From Carboxylicivirga agarovorans (lineage in GTDB: Bacteria > Bacteroidota > Bacteroidia > Bacteroidales > Marinilabiliaceae): 64,000 nt of DNA. Of the stretch, positions 54,413 through 63,242 are shown piece by piece; the first letter of the stretch is position 1, and each line of letters begins with the position of its first letter. Location: the NCBI RefSeq assembly GCF_050589845.1, contig NZ_JBNGPA010000004.1, forward strand, positions 62,001 through 126,000. The letters run 5' to 3'. Under the pieces are notes generated by a model. The model did not search any database, had not been told where the DNA came from, and worked only from the letters and a program-made list of their open reading frames with translations. Made by a program: the position numbers and the translations under genes.

Positions 54413-55102
54413 ATGAGCAAAAAGAAGTTGGTAGTATTAAGTGGTGCTGGTATCAGTGCCGAAAGTGGTATCAAAACATTCAGAGACAATAATGGATTGT
54501 GGGAAAATCATGATGTAACCGAGGTTGCCAGTCCTCAAGGCTGGGCAAAAGATCCACACCTTGTACTTGACTTCTACAATCAACGACGTAAACAGTTATA
54601 TGAATGCCAGCCCAACAATGGCCATTATGGTCTTGTTGAACTGGAGAAGTACTTTGAGGTAAGTATTATAACTCAAAATATCGATGATCTGCATGAACAG
54701 GCTGGTAGTTCCGACGTTCTCCACTTGCATGGTGAGCTTAAGAAGGTGAGAAGTACCACAGACGAGTCGCTTGTTTATGATCTGGAAGGCTGGGAACTAA
54801 AATGGGGAGATACTTGTGAGAAAGGCTCACAGCTTCGTCCGCATATCGTTTGGTTTGGCGAGGCTGTTCCTGCTATTGAAACAGCTATAGAAATCGCAGC
54901 CCGGGCCGACATCTTCGTTGTTGTTGGTACATCCCTGAATGTTTATCCGGCTGCCGGATTATTGAATTACGTACCATCAGCTACTCCAATATACATTATC
55001 GATCCGCACCAGCCAGCCTTTACTCCATCAAAAAACATCACATTCATACAGGAAAAAGGCACAGAAGGTGTTCCTCAATTAATTAACCTACTAACAAACT
55101 AA
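54413..55102 (+). CDS. cobB: NAD-dependent protein deacylase, class III sirtuin
   Basis: A 229-residue Sir2 enzyme. Visible motifs: GAGISAESGI (11-20), FRDNNGLW, TQNIDDLHEQAGS (about 87-99), LHGEL with catalytic His106. Tyr55 and Arg58 in FYNQRRKQL are the residues that accept succinyl and malonyl groups in SIRT5-type enzymes, so I infer desuccinylase activity. The four zinc Cys are missing: RSTTDESL stands where the first pair is usual, as is common in this Bacteroidota branch. It is four bases ahead of the barrel gene. Confidence 0.93.
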   Translation: MSKKKLVVLSGAGISAESGIKTFRDNNGLWENHDVTEVASPQGWAKDPHLVLDFYNQRRKQLYECQPNNGHYGLVELEKYFEVSIITQNIDDLHEQAGSSDVLHLHGELKKVRSTTDESLVYDLEGWELKWGDTCEKGSQLRPHIVWFGEAVPAIETAIEIAARADIFVVVGTSLNVYPAAGLLNYVPSATPIYIIDPHQPAFTPSKNITFIQEKGTEGVPQLINLLTN

Positions 55103-55106
55103 ACCA

Positions 55107-55775
55107 ATGCGCAAACACATCCTGATCCTATTACTAGTACTATTTGTTACTGCATCATACGCACAGGACTTCCGGGCGGGTCCATTGCTGGGCATATCAT
55201 TTTCCCAGGTAGACGGCGATAACTATGCCGGATACAATAAGGTTGGTTTAAACATGGGGGCCTTTGTCAGTCGGCAGATATCCGACAAATGGGACATTCA
55301 GTTAGATATTGCCTATATACAAAAGGGTAGTCGCGAAGCTCCGGATCCGGATAAAGGCAAGTATGACGACTATAAGATCGCATTGTCATACATTCAGTTT
55401 CCGCTTGTTGGACGCTACCACTACAAACAATTCTCAGCCGAAGGCGGCATATCAATTGGTGCACTGCTAAATAGCGAGGAAGAAATTGATGGCACGCCAA
55501 TAGGAGATATACCATCACATGAGATTGTTCCTTTTCAGGATATCGAGTGGGCAACGGTATTTGGATTGAACTACCATTTTAATGATCGATTATGGCTGAA
55601 TGTACGCTGGTTATACTCCATTAACCGCGTTCGCATTCCATACGATGGTGAAATACCGGTTTATAATCCAAAGCCACACTGGCTAAGCCGAAAGCCCGGG
55701 CAATACAATAATAACTTTGTGGTTACCGCCTATTACTCATTTAATAAATTACTACAATCGGGCACAGGCAATTGA
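55107..55775 (+). CDS. Outer-membrane beta-barrel protein (PorT-like)
   Basis: A 222-residue secreted protein with signal peptide (about 1-19). Strand patterns AGPLLGISFSQVDGDNYAGY, KVGLNMGAFVSRQISDKWDI and NFVVTAYYSFNKLL are typical of the OMP_b-brl_2 group. The C-terminal end overlaps the convergent comF gene by 24 bases. Co-transcribed with the sirtuin gene, though no link is known. Confidence 0.82.
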   Translation: MRKHILILLLVLFVTASYAQDFRAGPLLGISFSQVDGDNYAGYNKVGLNMGAFVSRQISDKWDIQLDIAYIQKGSREAPDPDKGKYDDYKIALSYIQFPLVGRYHYKQFSAEGGISIGALLNSEEEIDGTPIGDIPSHEIVPFQDIEWATVFGLNYHFNDRLWLNVRWLYSINRVRIPYDGEIPVYNPKPHWLSRKPGQYNNNFVVTAYYSFNKLLQSGTGN

Positions 55776-56462
55776 AGCAACGCTTATCTTTGTGCCAGGC
55801 ACAGTACTTAATTGATTAACACAAGCTTCCATGGTTGAACCCGTGGTTATAACATCATCTACTAAAAGAATGTGCCTGTTGCGCAATTGATCGGGATCAG
55901 TCACCCTGAATATATTCTCAACATTTTGCCATCGCTCAAAACGCCCTTTCCGCGTCTGTGAAAGTGTGTGAATATTTCGTATGACTGAGCTTACTTCTAC
56001 CTGCATACCCATAAACGTAGCTATTCCGTTGGCAATAAGCTCGGCCTGGTTATATCCCCTCATGGCCTTTTTTCTCGGATGCAGAGGAATTGGAATGATG
56101 CAGTCAAAACCATTGTTTTCTGATTGTGTAATGATCTTTCCCAGTTCTTGTCCCAACACTTCACCCAGTCGCCTGTTGCCCCTGTATTTAATTTCATACA
56201 ACAATTGCTGAACACGTTCTCCTTTTTTATAGTAGTACAATGCATAGGCCAGCTCAATTTTACAGCGTCCCCACATCATAATGGAAATTTGATTATCATG
56301 AGGCTTTTTCTCAAAATGAGTCCGGGGCAACAACCTTAAGCACATTTTACAAATCTCAACTTCACCTTTAAATAAATGCGTTCCACAACAAGCACATACA
56401 GGTGGAAAAAATAAATCCCCAATGGCAGAAACAGCGTCTGTTAACTTTTTGGTAAAACTCAT
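55752..56462 (-). CDS. ComF-family phosphoribosyltransferase-like protein
   Basis: A 236-residue protein with an N-terminal zinc-binding pair of Cys (FFPPVCACCGTHLF and EICKMCLRLLP), then a phosphoribosyltransferase domain with ILLVDDVITTGST near the C terminus. In naturally competent bacteria ComF helps DNA uptake; elsewhere the role is unclear. I chose the ATG at 56462; the upstream in-frame start is GTG. No other competence gene is in view. Confidence 0.88.
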   Translation of the reverse strand: MSFTKKLTDAVSAIGDLFFPPVCACCGTHLFKGEVEICKMCLRLLPRTHFEKKPHDNQISIMMWGRCKIELAYALYYYKKGERVQQLLYEIKYRGNRRLGEVLGQELGKIITQSENNGFDCIIPIPLHPRKKAMRGYNQAELIANGIATFMGMQVEVSSVIRNIHTLSQTRKGRFERWQNVENIFRVTDPDQLRNRHILLVDDVITTGSTMEACVNQLSTVPGTKISVASIACARL

Positions 56463-56579
56463 ATTATCAGTTTTATACACAGAATATTGAAGTCATTACA
56501 AACATCAAGATAATGAATAGTTAACAGACACTTAAACATCCAATAAAAACTATTTAACGATAAGGTAACATAGCTGCCA

Positions 56580-56587
56580 TATTTTTG
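56580..56587 (+). promoter_or_regulatory. Candidate -7 element for the carboxypeptidase-regulatory-like gene
   Basis: TATTTTTG fits TAnnTTTG, 24 bases upstream of the ATG. No clear -33 element. Confidence 0.45.
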
Positions 56588-56610
56588 TCATCAGATAATT
56601 AAACAAGATT

Positions 56611-56961
56611 ATGAAGACACAGGTTATTATATTGGTTGCTTTATTATTTGCCGGAGTTTCAAACATTAAAGCAGAGAAGGAAGAGATTTCGAAAGAAACA
56701 GCTACAACTTTAACTACCTCTATTTCTGGAACAATTACAGATGCTGCAACGGGTGAAAACCTTGTTGGGGTTAAGGTAGTTTTAGAAGAACTTAATACAG
56801 TCGTGTATACTGACTTTGATGGTAACTTTGAGTTCACGGATGTATCGCAGGGTAACTACACAGTTTCGACCGACTATGTATCATACAAGACTGATGATTC
56901 AGTTTCAGTTGACACTAAAAAAGCAAATTGCCTTAATATCAAGCTTGAGGCGGATTTGTAA
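56611..56961 (+). CDS. Small secreted protein with carboxypeptidase-regulatory-like domain
   Basis: A 116-residue protein with signal peptide (about 1-21) followed by one CarboxypepD_reg-like beta-sandwich: SGTITDAATGENLVGVKVVL, TDFDGNFEFTDV and GNYTVSTDYVSYK. In this phylum the domain is usually at the N terminus of SusC proteins, but here it stands alone. It may bind protein or sugar at the cell surface; no function is known. Confidence 0.82.
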   Translation: MKTQVIILVALLFAGVSNIKAEKEEISKETATTLTTSISGTITDAATGENLVGVKVVLEELNTVVYTDFDGNFEFTDVSQGNYTVSTDYVSYKTDDSVSVDTKKANCLNIKLEADL

Positions 56962-56982
56962 AAAGAAATTTTAATGAAAAAT

Positions 56983-57016
56983 AAAAGAGCGACCAAATTG
57001 GTCGCTCTTTTATTTT
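56983..57016. terminator. Bidirectional terminator between two convergent genes
   Basis: A 14-bp stem, AAAAGAGCGACCAA (56983-56996) with TTGGTCGCTCTTTT (56998-57011), with T residues on both strands. Confidence 0.9.
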
Positions 57017-57036
57017 GTGTCTATTACTAAACTACA

Positions 57037-57492
57037 CTAGTACTTTTTAGTTCCAACTACTTTACCCGCTGCATCCCAAATAGTCCAGATACTGTCTTTG
57101 GCTCCGTCATTATAGGACATTTCATAACGCTTCACGCCATTTTCATCCCAAATAAACCATTTGCCATGTTTTTTACCACCTTTGTAGTTGGCAATACCGG
57201 TTTTGACACCGCTTGCTTCATAGGTACTCCATGTTCCATCCATCTTATTATTTAAGAAAGAGCGGATTTCCTTGGTTTTACCATTTTCGAAATAAATTGT
57301 AGTAAGCCCGTGTTTTTCGCCGTCCACCACGTTCATCTCTAATTTTTTACCACCAGACTCGTAATATTCAACATATAGTCCTGAATATAATTCGTTATTC
57401 TGATTGTAATATTTACCGTCTTTTTCAGTTAATTGTGCGTCAACAGCTACAACACCGAAAACCATTAGAAATACTAATACTAACTTGTTCAT
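57037..57492 (-). CDS. Secreted MORN-repeat variant protein
   Basis: A 151-residue secreted protein with signal peptide (about 1-19). It consists of MORN-variant (YwqK-like) repeats of about 20 residues: GKKLEMNVVDGEKHGLTTIY, GKTKEIRSFLNNKMDGTWS, GVKTGIANYKGGKKHGKWF and GVKRYEMSYNDGAKDSIW. Common in Bacteroidota; function unknown. It may bind surface components. Confidence 0.85.
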   Translation of the reverse strand: MNKLVLVFLMVFGVVAVDAQLTEKDGKYYNQNNELYSGLYVEYYESGGKKLEMNVVDGEKHGLTTIYFENGKTKEIRSFLNNKMDGTWSTYEASGVKTGIANYKGGKKHGKWFIWDENGVKRYEMSYNDGAKDSIWTIWDAAGKVVGTKKY

Positions 57493-57773
57493 AAGGCCTC
57501 CAATTTTTTACGTTTATACTAATTCCCAAAAGTCCTGTGTGTATACTTTTTTCGCATCAATATGACGTACGAAAACCCCATTGAGTTAAGGCAAAGTTAA
57601 CATTTAATTCACACTGAGTAAAGAATTTGCATATTTTTTAGCCTGTAATGCTATAAAACACGTTTTGAAACTTTTAAAAAAACATTGTCTTAACCTTCTC
57701 TTAACATTGAAATTAACAGACATGCCGCTCATAGCCAGGGCCTAAGCATCAAAGGTGCAAGTAGGAGTTATTA
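57493..57773. other. Gene-free stretch upstream of the small membrane protein
   Basis: AT-rich, no supported gene, RNA or terminator. AGGAG at about 57762-57766 is the ribosome site of the small gene that follows. Confidence 0.5.
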
Positions 57774-57899
57774 ATGGCACCTAAAAAAGGCTCCAGTATT
57801 AACAATGGCGACATATTCTGTTATTTAACCATGCTTATTATCCTCAGTTTTTCCTTTATTATTTACATTTACAGGAATATTAAGGAATCCTATAGATGA
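57774..57899 (+). CDS. Possible 41-residue single-span membrane protein
   Basis: A small reading frame from ATG 57774 to TGA at 57899. It has a basic N terminus (MAPKKGSS), one hydrophobic span about 14-34 (IFCYLTMLIILSFSFIIYIY) and a short basic tail (RNIKESYR). AGGAG lies nine bases before the ATG, the most convincing ribosome site in this part of the window. It ends 34 bases before mpl. Function unknown; chance is possible, because the span is in AT-rich DNA. Confidence 0.4.
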   Translation: MAPKKGSSINNGDIFCYLTMLIILSFSFIIYIYRNIKESYR

Positions 57900-57933
57900 G
57901 ACCATCACCAGGATTATTAGAAACTGTAAACAC

Positions 57934-59289
57934 ATGAGAGTTCATTTCATAGCAATAGGAGGAAGTGCCATGCATAACCTGGCCATCGCACTTCATTTAA
58001 AAGGATTCAATGTCAGCGGATCTGATGATGAGATATTTGAACCGTCAAAATCGCGCTTAAGCAAGCATGGCTTATTACCCCGAAATGAAGGTTGGCATCC
58101 TGAGTTAATAACACCTGATCTGGATGCTATCATTTTAGGCATGCATGCACGTAAGAATAATCCTGAATTATTAAAAGCTCAGGAGTTGGGCCTTAAGATA
58201 TTTTCATACCCAGAGTATCTGTATGAACAAACCAGGGACAAGAAACGTGTCGTCATAGGAGGTAGCCATGGTAAAACAACAACCACGGCTATGGTCATGC
58301 ATGTACTAAAAAAACTGGGAAGGGATTTCGATTATATGGTAGGTGCCCAACTCGAGGGATTCGACACCATGGTTAAGCTCACTAAGGAGGCTCCTGTTGC
58401 CGTTTTTGAAGGAGACGAATATTTGTCCTCACCCATTGATTTAACACCAAAATTTCATTGGTATAAGCCTCACGTTGCCATGCTAACGGGTATTGCCTGG
58501 GACCACATGAATGTATTTCCAACATGGGAGAACTATACCAGTCAGTTTACCACCTTTGCCAATAGCATAAACCCAGATGGTTCGCTCATCTATTATGACG
58601 GTGACGAGGAACTTCGAAAAATTGCGGCACGGTTTCAAACGGAACCCAAAACAATAGCATACGATACTATTGAGCACGAAAATACGAACGGTCAAACGAT
58701 AATAAAGTGGCAGGGGAAAAGATATCCGATGGAGATATTTGGTGACCATAACCTGCAGAATCTTAACGGTGCTCGTTTGGTTTGTAATGAACTCAACATT
58801 AGCGATGATGACTTTTTAACGGCCATGCAAAGCTTTAAAGGGGCTGCCAAGCGTTTGCAATTACTTGAAAAAAGAGATAACTGCAACATTTACCTTGATT
58901 TTGCCCACTCGCCAAGTAAACTAAAAGCAACAGTTTCGGCCATGAAGCGTCAGTTTAAAAATAGAAGGCTGATAGCTGTAATGGAACTGCATACTTTCAG
59001 CAGCCTCAACAAGGCTTTTCTTCCACAATACAAACGAAGCATGGTAGAAGCAGACATACCAATCGTCTTTTTTAACCCGGAGGTATTGAAACATAAAAAG
59101 CTGCCTGAGCTGGATAAGGAAGATATTGCTTCTGCTTTTGATCAAACAGGGCTGCAGGTGATCACCAGATCAAACGAGTTGGTTGAATGGCTAAAACAAC
59201 AGTCGTATGATAACACCAATCTGTTGATCATGACCTCGGGTAATTTCTCGGGACTTGATATCAAACAGCTGGCAAAGGAATTAATATAG
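57934..59289 (+). CDS. mpl: UDP-N-acetylmuramate:tripeptide ligase (Mpl-like Mur ligase)
   Basis: A 451-residue Mur-ligase that re-attaches recovered murein peptide to UDP-N-acetylmuramate. The N-terminal nucleotide fold begins VHFIAIGGSAMHNLAIAL, the ATP P-loop is GGSHGKTTTT (109-118), and later come VFEGDEYLSSPID and FAHSPSKL. The GDEY and HSPSK variants set it apart from MurC. It is a single-gene unit on the plus strand. Confidence 0.9.
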   Translation: MRVHFIAIGGSAMHNLAIALHLKGFNVSGSDDEIFEPSKSRLSKHGLLPRNEGWHPELITPDLDAIILGMHARKNNPELLKAQELGLKIFSYPEYLYEQTRDKKRVVIGGSHGKTTTTAMVMHVLKKLGRDFDYMVGAQLEGFDTMVKLTKEAPVAVFEGDEYLSSPIDLTPKFHWYKPHVAMLTGIAWDHMNVFPTWENYTSQFTTFANSINPDGSLIYYDGDEELRKIAARFQTEPKTIAYDTIEHENTNGQTIIKWQGKRYPMEIFGDHNLQNLNGARLVCNELNISDDDFLTAMQSFKGAAKRLQLLEKRDNCNIYLDFAHSPSKLKATVSAMKRQFKNRRLIAVMELHTFSSLNKAFLPQYKRSMVEADIPIVFFNPEVLKHKKLPELDKEDIASAFDQTGLQVITRSNELVEWLKQQSYDNTNLLIMTSGNFSGLDIKQLAKELI

Positions 59290-59312
59290 AAAACCAGGAG
59301 TTGTAGCCCCGG

Positions 59313-61916
59313 CTACAACTCAATTCCTATTAACAATACATCATCAACCTGCTTAAGCTCACCCATCCAGTCGTAGAAATCGTTGGAGAAATGACGCTCA
59401 AAATGAGCCATGGTCTGATTTGGCTCAGCTTCCAGTGCCTCTCTGATACGCTTAGACTGGTATTTACGTCCTTTAGGCCCTCCAACCTGATCAGGAAGAC
59501 CATCGGAGAAAATAAAGAACTGATCACCTTTCTTATACTGAACAATGTTGTTCTCAAAGTCTTTTTCTACTTTTCTTGCCAACGGTTTACCACCAATACC
59601 TTTTCGTGAACCTTTATAAACACTCAACTCTCCATCGCTTAAATAATACAATGGGTTATGAGCTCCGGCAAATTGCAATTCATTGGACTCAAGATCAATC
59701 TTTACAAGCGCCAGGTCCATACCATCACGTCCGTTGGAACCTTCCTGATCCTGACGTAAGGTGCGTCGAACATCAAGATGTAGCTTATCAAGCAGTTCGG
59801 CTGCTGTAACACTATCACTTGCATTGACAATGTTGTTCATCAGGAAATAACCAATGAAAGACAGCAGGGCGCCCGGAACGCCATGACCTGTACAATCAAC
59901 CGCGGCTACATAGAAGTGATTATCTTTCTTAAACATCCAGGGGAAATCACCACTCACAACATCTTTTGGACGGTAAAAGATAAATGAACGTGGGAAGAAC
60001 TGCTGCAATACATTCGTATCAGGCAATATGGCTGTCTGAATACGCTGTGCATAGTTAATACTGTCAGATATCTTTTTATTCTTCTCTTTTATTTCCTGTT
60101 CAATTTTCTTGAACTCGGTCATATCATGGGCCACAAATAAAACAGACTCCAAGTCTTTGTCTTCATTCAATTCGGGAATGGCCTTAATCTCCATGATAAG
60201 CGTTTGCTCTGAGGCTTCCACTTCAATTTCTGAAATGATCTGCTCTTCCTCTCTCCGAATCTGCTTTAACGAATCAAGCATGTATTCCTTGAATCGCTCA
60301 TCAATGTCAAGTTCAGTAACGCGTTTCTTAACCAGGTCAGTGGCCGGAACACCAATGAAATCGGCAACTTTAGGATTCACATACACCAACTTACCTCCTG
60401 TGTTAATACGGATGATCATATCAGGAGAGTTTTCTGAAAGTGATTGCATACGGCTCTTCATGCGTTCCTCTTTCTCTGCCCTTTTTCGCTCAGTTATATC
60501 CTGGGTATTGAAGATGATACCCTTAATGGCAGGATCATGCAACAGGTTCTTACCTGTTGTTTCCAGAAACAGCTTTTCACCACTTTTCTTTAAATACGTA
60601 TACTGTGCTGTTTGTTCCCCGCCGGGTGTCACCAGTAGATATTGAAACAAATTATTTATGGTCTTAAATCCCCGCGGAGTCATTAATTCAGGGTCCATAC
60701 CACTCACTTCATCATCTGCATTATAGCCTAGGATCTGTTTGACAGAAGGGCTTTCAAACACCAGCTCCTGCTTCTCATTATAAATCGATATAAACTCCGA
60801 CGCGTTGGTTAATAAGGCTTCCAAGCGCTGTTGAGCATGCTCCACTTCCTGAATATGCCCTTCCAGCAACTTATTGGACTTCTCAAGTTCCTCCTGAGCC
60901 TCTAACATTTCAGCGGCATTTAACTGTAACTGCTTTTCATTTTCCCTAAGCGTTACTGTCATCTCCTGCGACTCCTGAAGCAATAGCTCTGTTTGTTCAT
61001 TGATCTTCAAATTATAAAAAGTACGACCAATGACGCTACTTAACTCTTCCGCAAATTTGATCACATGCCTGGGCAGTCTTTCCTGTAAATATCCAATTTC
61101 AAATACTCCCTGTAATTCTTCCTCTTGCAATAACGGTACAATCAATAAACTTTTTGGCTTCTTGTCGCCCAGCAACCCTGATGTCACATGAAAATAATCA
61201 TCAGGTATTTCAGTTCGGTATATCAATTGCTTTTCATACGCCACATCACCTAACAGTCCCTTTCCTACCGGAATCACTTGTTTCTCATATCGCTTACGAT
61301 TATGAGCATATGTGGCGATATTTACAAGCTGATTATCTTTTAATAAATACAAGCTTCCCTGCAATCCTCCTGAATATTCGATAATACCCCTGATCACATC
61401 ATCGGCCAGAAAATTAACCTTATTGTGGGAGCGGAGTATATCAGAAATTTTTTCTTTCCCCTTAGACACCCAGTTATAAGCCTCCTCCTTTGATTTTGTA
61501 TTCTTAAGATTTGCTCCCAGGTTAAACAAGGTCTCTGACAGTTTACCATCAATTAATTCAATATCATCCAACTCTCCGCGGCCAATTTTCTCAGCCAATT
61601 CTATATTTTGACTTAATTGCTGTTTGAGGGAGTCTATTTCGCCTGCTAATTTTTTCTTTTGTTGCGTATTATAGTTAATAATCGTCAGAATTACCACCGG
61701 TATAGAAATAACCAACAGATCTATTCCCCATACCAGAAGCGAGCGGTGAATAACGGCTATATTGCGCGGAGAAAAATACAAGTCATTAAATGACATGAAT
61801 CCTGTCCACACCAGAAATAATATGAACAATAAACCCAGCATTAATAAATACCAGTCCCGCTCGCTAAAAACTGACATTGATATTAATTGCTTTATTTTTT
61901 TCGAAAATCTAGCCAT
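59313..61916 (-). CDS. Membrane sensor with GAF, two PAS domains and SpoIIE-type PP2C phosphatase
   Basis: An 867-residue protein with two N-terminal membrane spans (about 24-42 and 62-84), a coiled coil, a GAF domain (about 165-310), a second coiled coil, PAS domain 1 (about 370-480), PAS 2 (about 490-610) and a SpoIIE/PP2C domain (about 640-867). The catalytic domain has GDFPWMF and AVDCTGHGVPGALLSFIG, with metal-binding Asp and Gly in their usual places. Such phosphatases reset phosphoproteins of partner switches. It is the last gene of the cheR-cheB unit, and is a candidate for the SiaC phosphatase, though not adjacent. Confidence 0.9.
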   Translation of the reverse strand: MARFSKKIKQLISMSVFSERDWYLLMLGLLFILFLVWTGFMSFNDLYFSPRNIAVIHRSLLVWGIDLLVISIPVVILTIINYNTQQKKKLAGEIDSLKQQLSQNIELAEKIGRGELDDIELIDGKLSETLFNLGANLKNTKSKEEAYNWVSKGKEKISDILRSHNKVNFLADDVIRGIIEYSGGLQGSLYLLKDNQLVNIATYAHNRKRYEKQVIPVGKGLLGDVAYEKQLIYRTEIPDDYFHVTSGLLGDKKPKSLLIVPLLQEEELQGVFEIGYLQERLPRHVIKFAEELSSVIGRTFYNLKINEQTELLLQESQEMTVTLRENEKQLQLNAAEMLEAQEELEKSNKLLEGHIQEVEHAQQRLEALLTNASEFISIYNEKQELVFESPSVKQILGYNADDEVSGMDPELMTPRGFKTINNLFQYLLVTPGGEQTAQYTYLKKSGEKLFLETTGKNLLHDPAIKGIIFNTQDITERKRAEKEERMKSRMQSLSENSPDMIIRINTGGKLVYVNPKVADFIGVPATDLVKKRVTELDIDERFKEYMLDSLKQIRREEEQIISEIEVEASEQTLIMEIKAIPELNEDKDLESVLFVAHDMTEFKKIEQEIKEKNKKISDSINYAQRIQTAILPDTNVLQQFFPRSFIFYRPKDVVSGDFPWMFKKDNHFYVAAVDCTGHGVPGALLSFIGYFLMNNIVNASDSVTAAELLDKLHLDVRRTLRQDQEGSNGRDGMDLALVKIDLESNELQFAGAHNPLYYLSDGELSVYKGSRKGIGGKPLARKVEKDFENNIVQYKKGDQFFIFSDGLPDQVGGPKGRKYQSKRIREALEAEPNQTMAHFERHFSNDFYDWMGELKQVDDVLLIGIEL

Positions 61917-61936
61917 ATCTCAAATTTCTCGGGTAA

Positions 61937-62665
61937 TTACTTATCTTCTCCTAACTGATTCCATACATCAACCAGGTCAAGCTTTTTAAACGCTGCTATC
62001 TCCAGCACAATTCCACTGCCCTCATTTATTAAAGGCAGAATATACAATACCAATGGTCTGGTATTTCCTGAACCTGAACCAACCTCTATATAATCAGCAG
62101 GAACATCACTTATTTCCATGGCTTTATTATCAGCAATTGCCTGGGCATGCAATCCATCTTCCAACTCAATGGGTGGTATGCTGGTTTCTTCATCAATACC
62201 ATATAAACTAACAGGAACATATTGCTTTTCATCATTACTGCAGTACCCCACGGCAGCCATTACTTCATACCTGTCGGTTATGCCTTTCAACAGATCTTTT
62301 ACAGTCGTTTCTCTATCGCTGCCAATCTTACTTTTCATTGATGAAATAAATAAATCGCTATCCAAATCATCGTTTTCACCACCATTTAGCCTCTCCTGTT
62401 CAAAAGCCTTAAGCTTCGATTTTAAACGACTTATCTCCGCTTGCCTCTTGACACATTCCTTATTCATACCAGCTTCATCACTGCCATGCATACATGTTTC
62501 TATAAAATTAAGGATGTAATAGATGATGTATAGAATAACAAAAAACGAAAGTATCTCAAATACAATGAATGTAGTAGGTATTTCTCCACCAATAAAAGCA
62601 TATTTAACCAATGCAAACAGGAAGAATAATGCCCCCAGCAGGAATATATGTCTGTTTTTCCTCAT
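61937..62665 (-). CDS. Membrane protein with coiled coil and GAF-like domain
   Basis: A 242-residue protein with two N-terminal spans (about 7-24 and 33-54), a coiled coil (about 70-95) and a soluble C-terminal part (about 105-235) that has GAF-like secondary structure, with VKDLLKGITDRYEVMAAVGYC and ALYILPL-type strands. It starts one base before the cheB stop and ends 20 bases before the phosphatase start. It is probably a sensor partner of the phosphatase. The domain call is tentative. Confidence 0.6.
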   Translation of the reverse strand: MRKNRHIFLLGALFFLFALVKYAFIGGEIPTTFIVFEILSFFVILYIIYYILNFIETCMHGSDEAGMNKECVKRQAEISRLKSKLKAFEQERLNGGENDDLDSDLFISSMKSKIGSDRETTVKDLLKGITDRYEVMAAVGYCSNDEKQYVPVSLYGIDEETSIPPIELEDGLHAQAIADNKAMEISDVPADYIEVGSGSGNTRPLVLYILPLINEGSGIVLEIAAFKKLDLVDVWNQLGEDK

Positions 62666-62666
62666 A

Positions 62667-63242
62667 TTATTGAATGGCTAATTGGTTTAAGTACTTTGAT
62701 ATGTCCTCAGGCGATAAAACATGGTCAGGCTTAATTAAGCGAGCAACACTTTTGGGCATTGTATCCATTTCACAGGTCTTTGGATCCTGGATTATTGTAA
62801 CACCCTTTTTATCTGCAATATCCTTCATTCCTTTGGCTCCGTCTTTATTGGCTCCTGTCAAAACGATACCAATAAGCTTGTTGCGATAGACATAAGCTGC
62901 AGAAGTAAGTGTATGGTCTATTGATGGTCTACTGTGGTTTAAAGGCTTTTCCGTTGATAAAGAAAAGGTGCCATCATACTCAACGAACATGTGATAATTA
63001 GATGGAGCCAGGTAAACCTTACCGGCCACAATCTGCTCCTTATCATTAGGTTCAATAACTTCAAGCTTTGACTTTAAGCGGATGCTTTCAACCAGGCCGG
63101 AACGAACGTGTTTAAGACGATGAAGACATATAATAACCGGCAATGGAAAGTCTTCCCTAAGCTGCGACAACAGTTTAGATACAACCGAAAAACTTCCGGC
63201 AGAACCTCCAATAACAACAGCTTTATATTTTGGTCTTATCAT
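62667..63242 (-). CDS. cheB: CheB-type protein-glutamate methylesterase domain, stand-alone
   Basis: A 191-residue methylesterase domain without the response-regulator part. The catalytic triad is Ser14 (GGSAGS), His41 (CLHRLKH) and Asp134 (ANKDGAKG), all in their usual order. Known CheB enzymes demethylate chemoreceptors, but none is visible here. The ATG overlaps the cheR stop by one base. Confidence 0.92.
   Translation of the reverse strand: MIRPKYKAVVIGGSAGSFSVVSKLLSQLREDFPLPVIICLHRLKHVRSGLVESIRLKSKLEVIEPNDKEQIVAGKVYLAPSNYHMFVEYDGTFSLSTEKPLNHSRPSIDHTLTSAAYVYRNKLIGIVLTGANKDGAKGMKDIADKKGVTIIQDPKTCEMDTMPKSVARLIKPDHVLSPEDISKYLNQLAIQ

Noticed and set aside
60109..60645. Plus-strand frame of 178 codons inside the SpoIIE phosphatase gene
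   Set aside because: Serine-rich shadow of the coding strand; no family resemblance.
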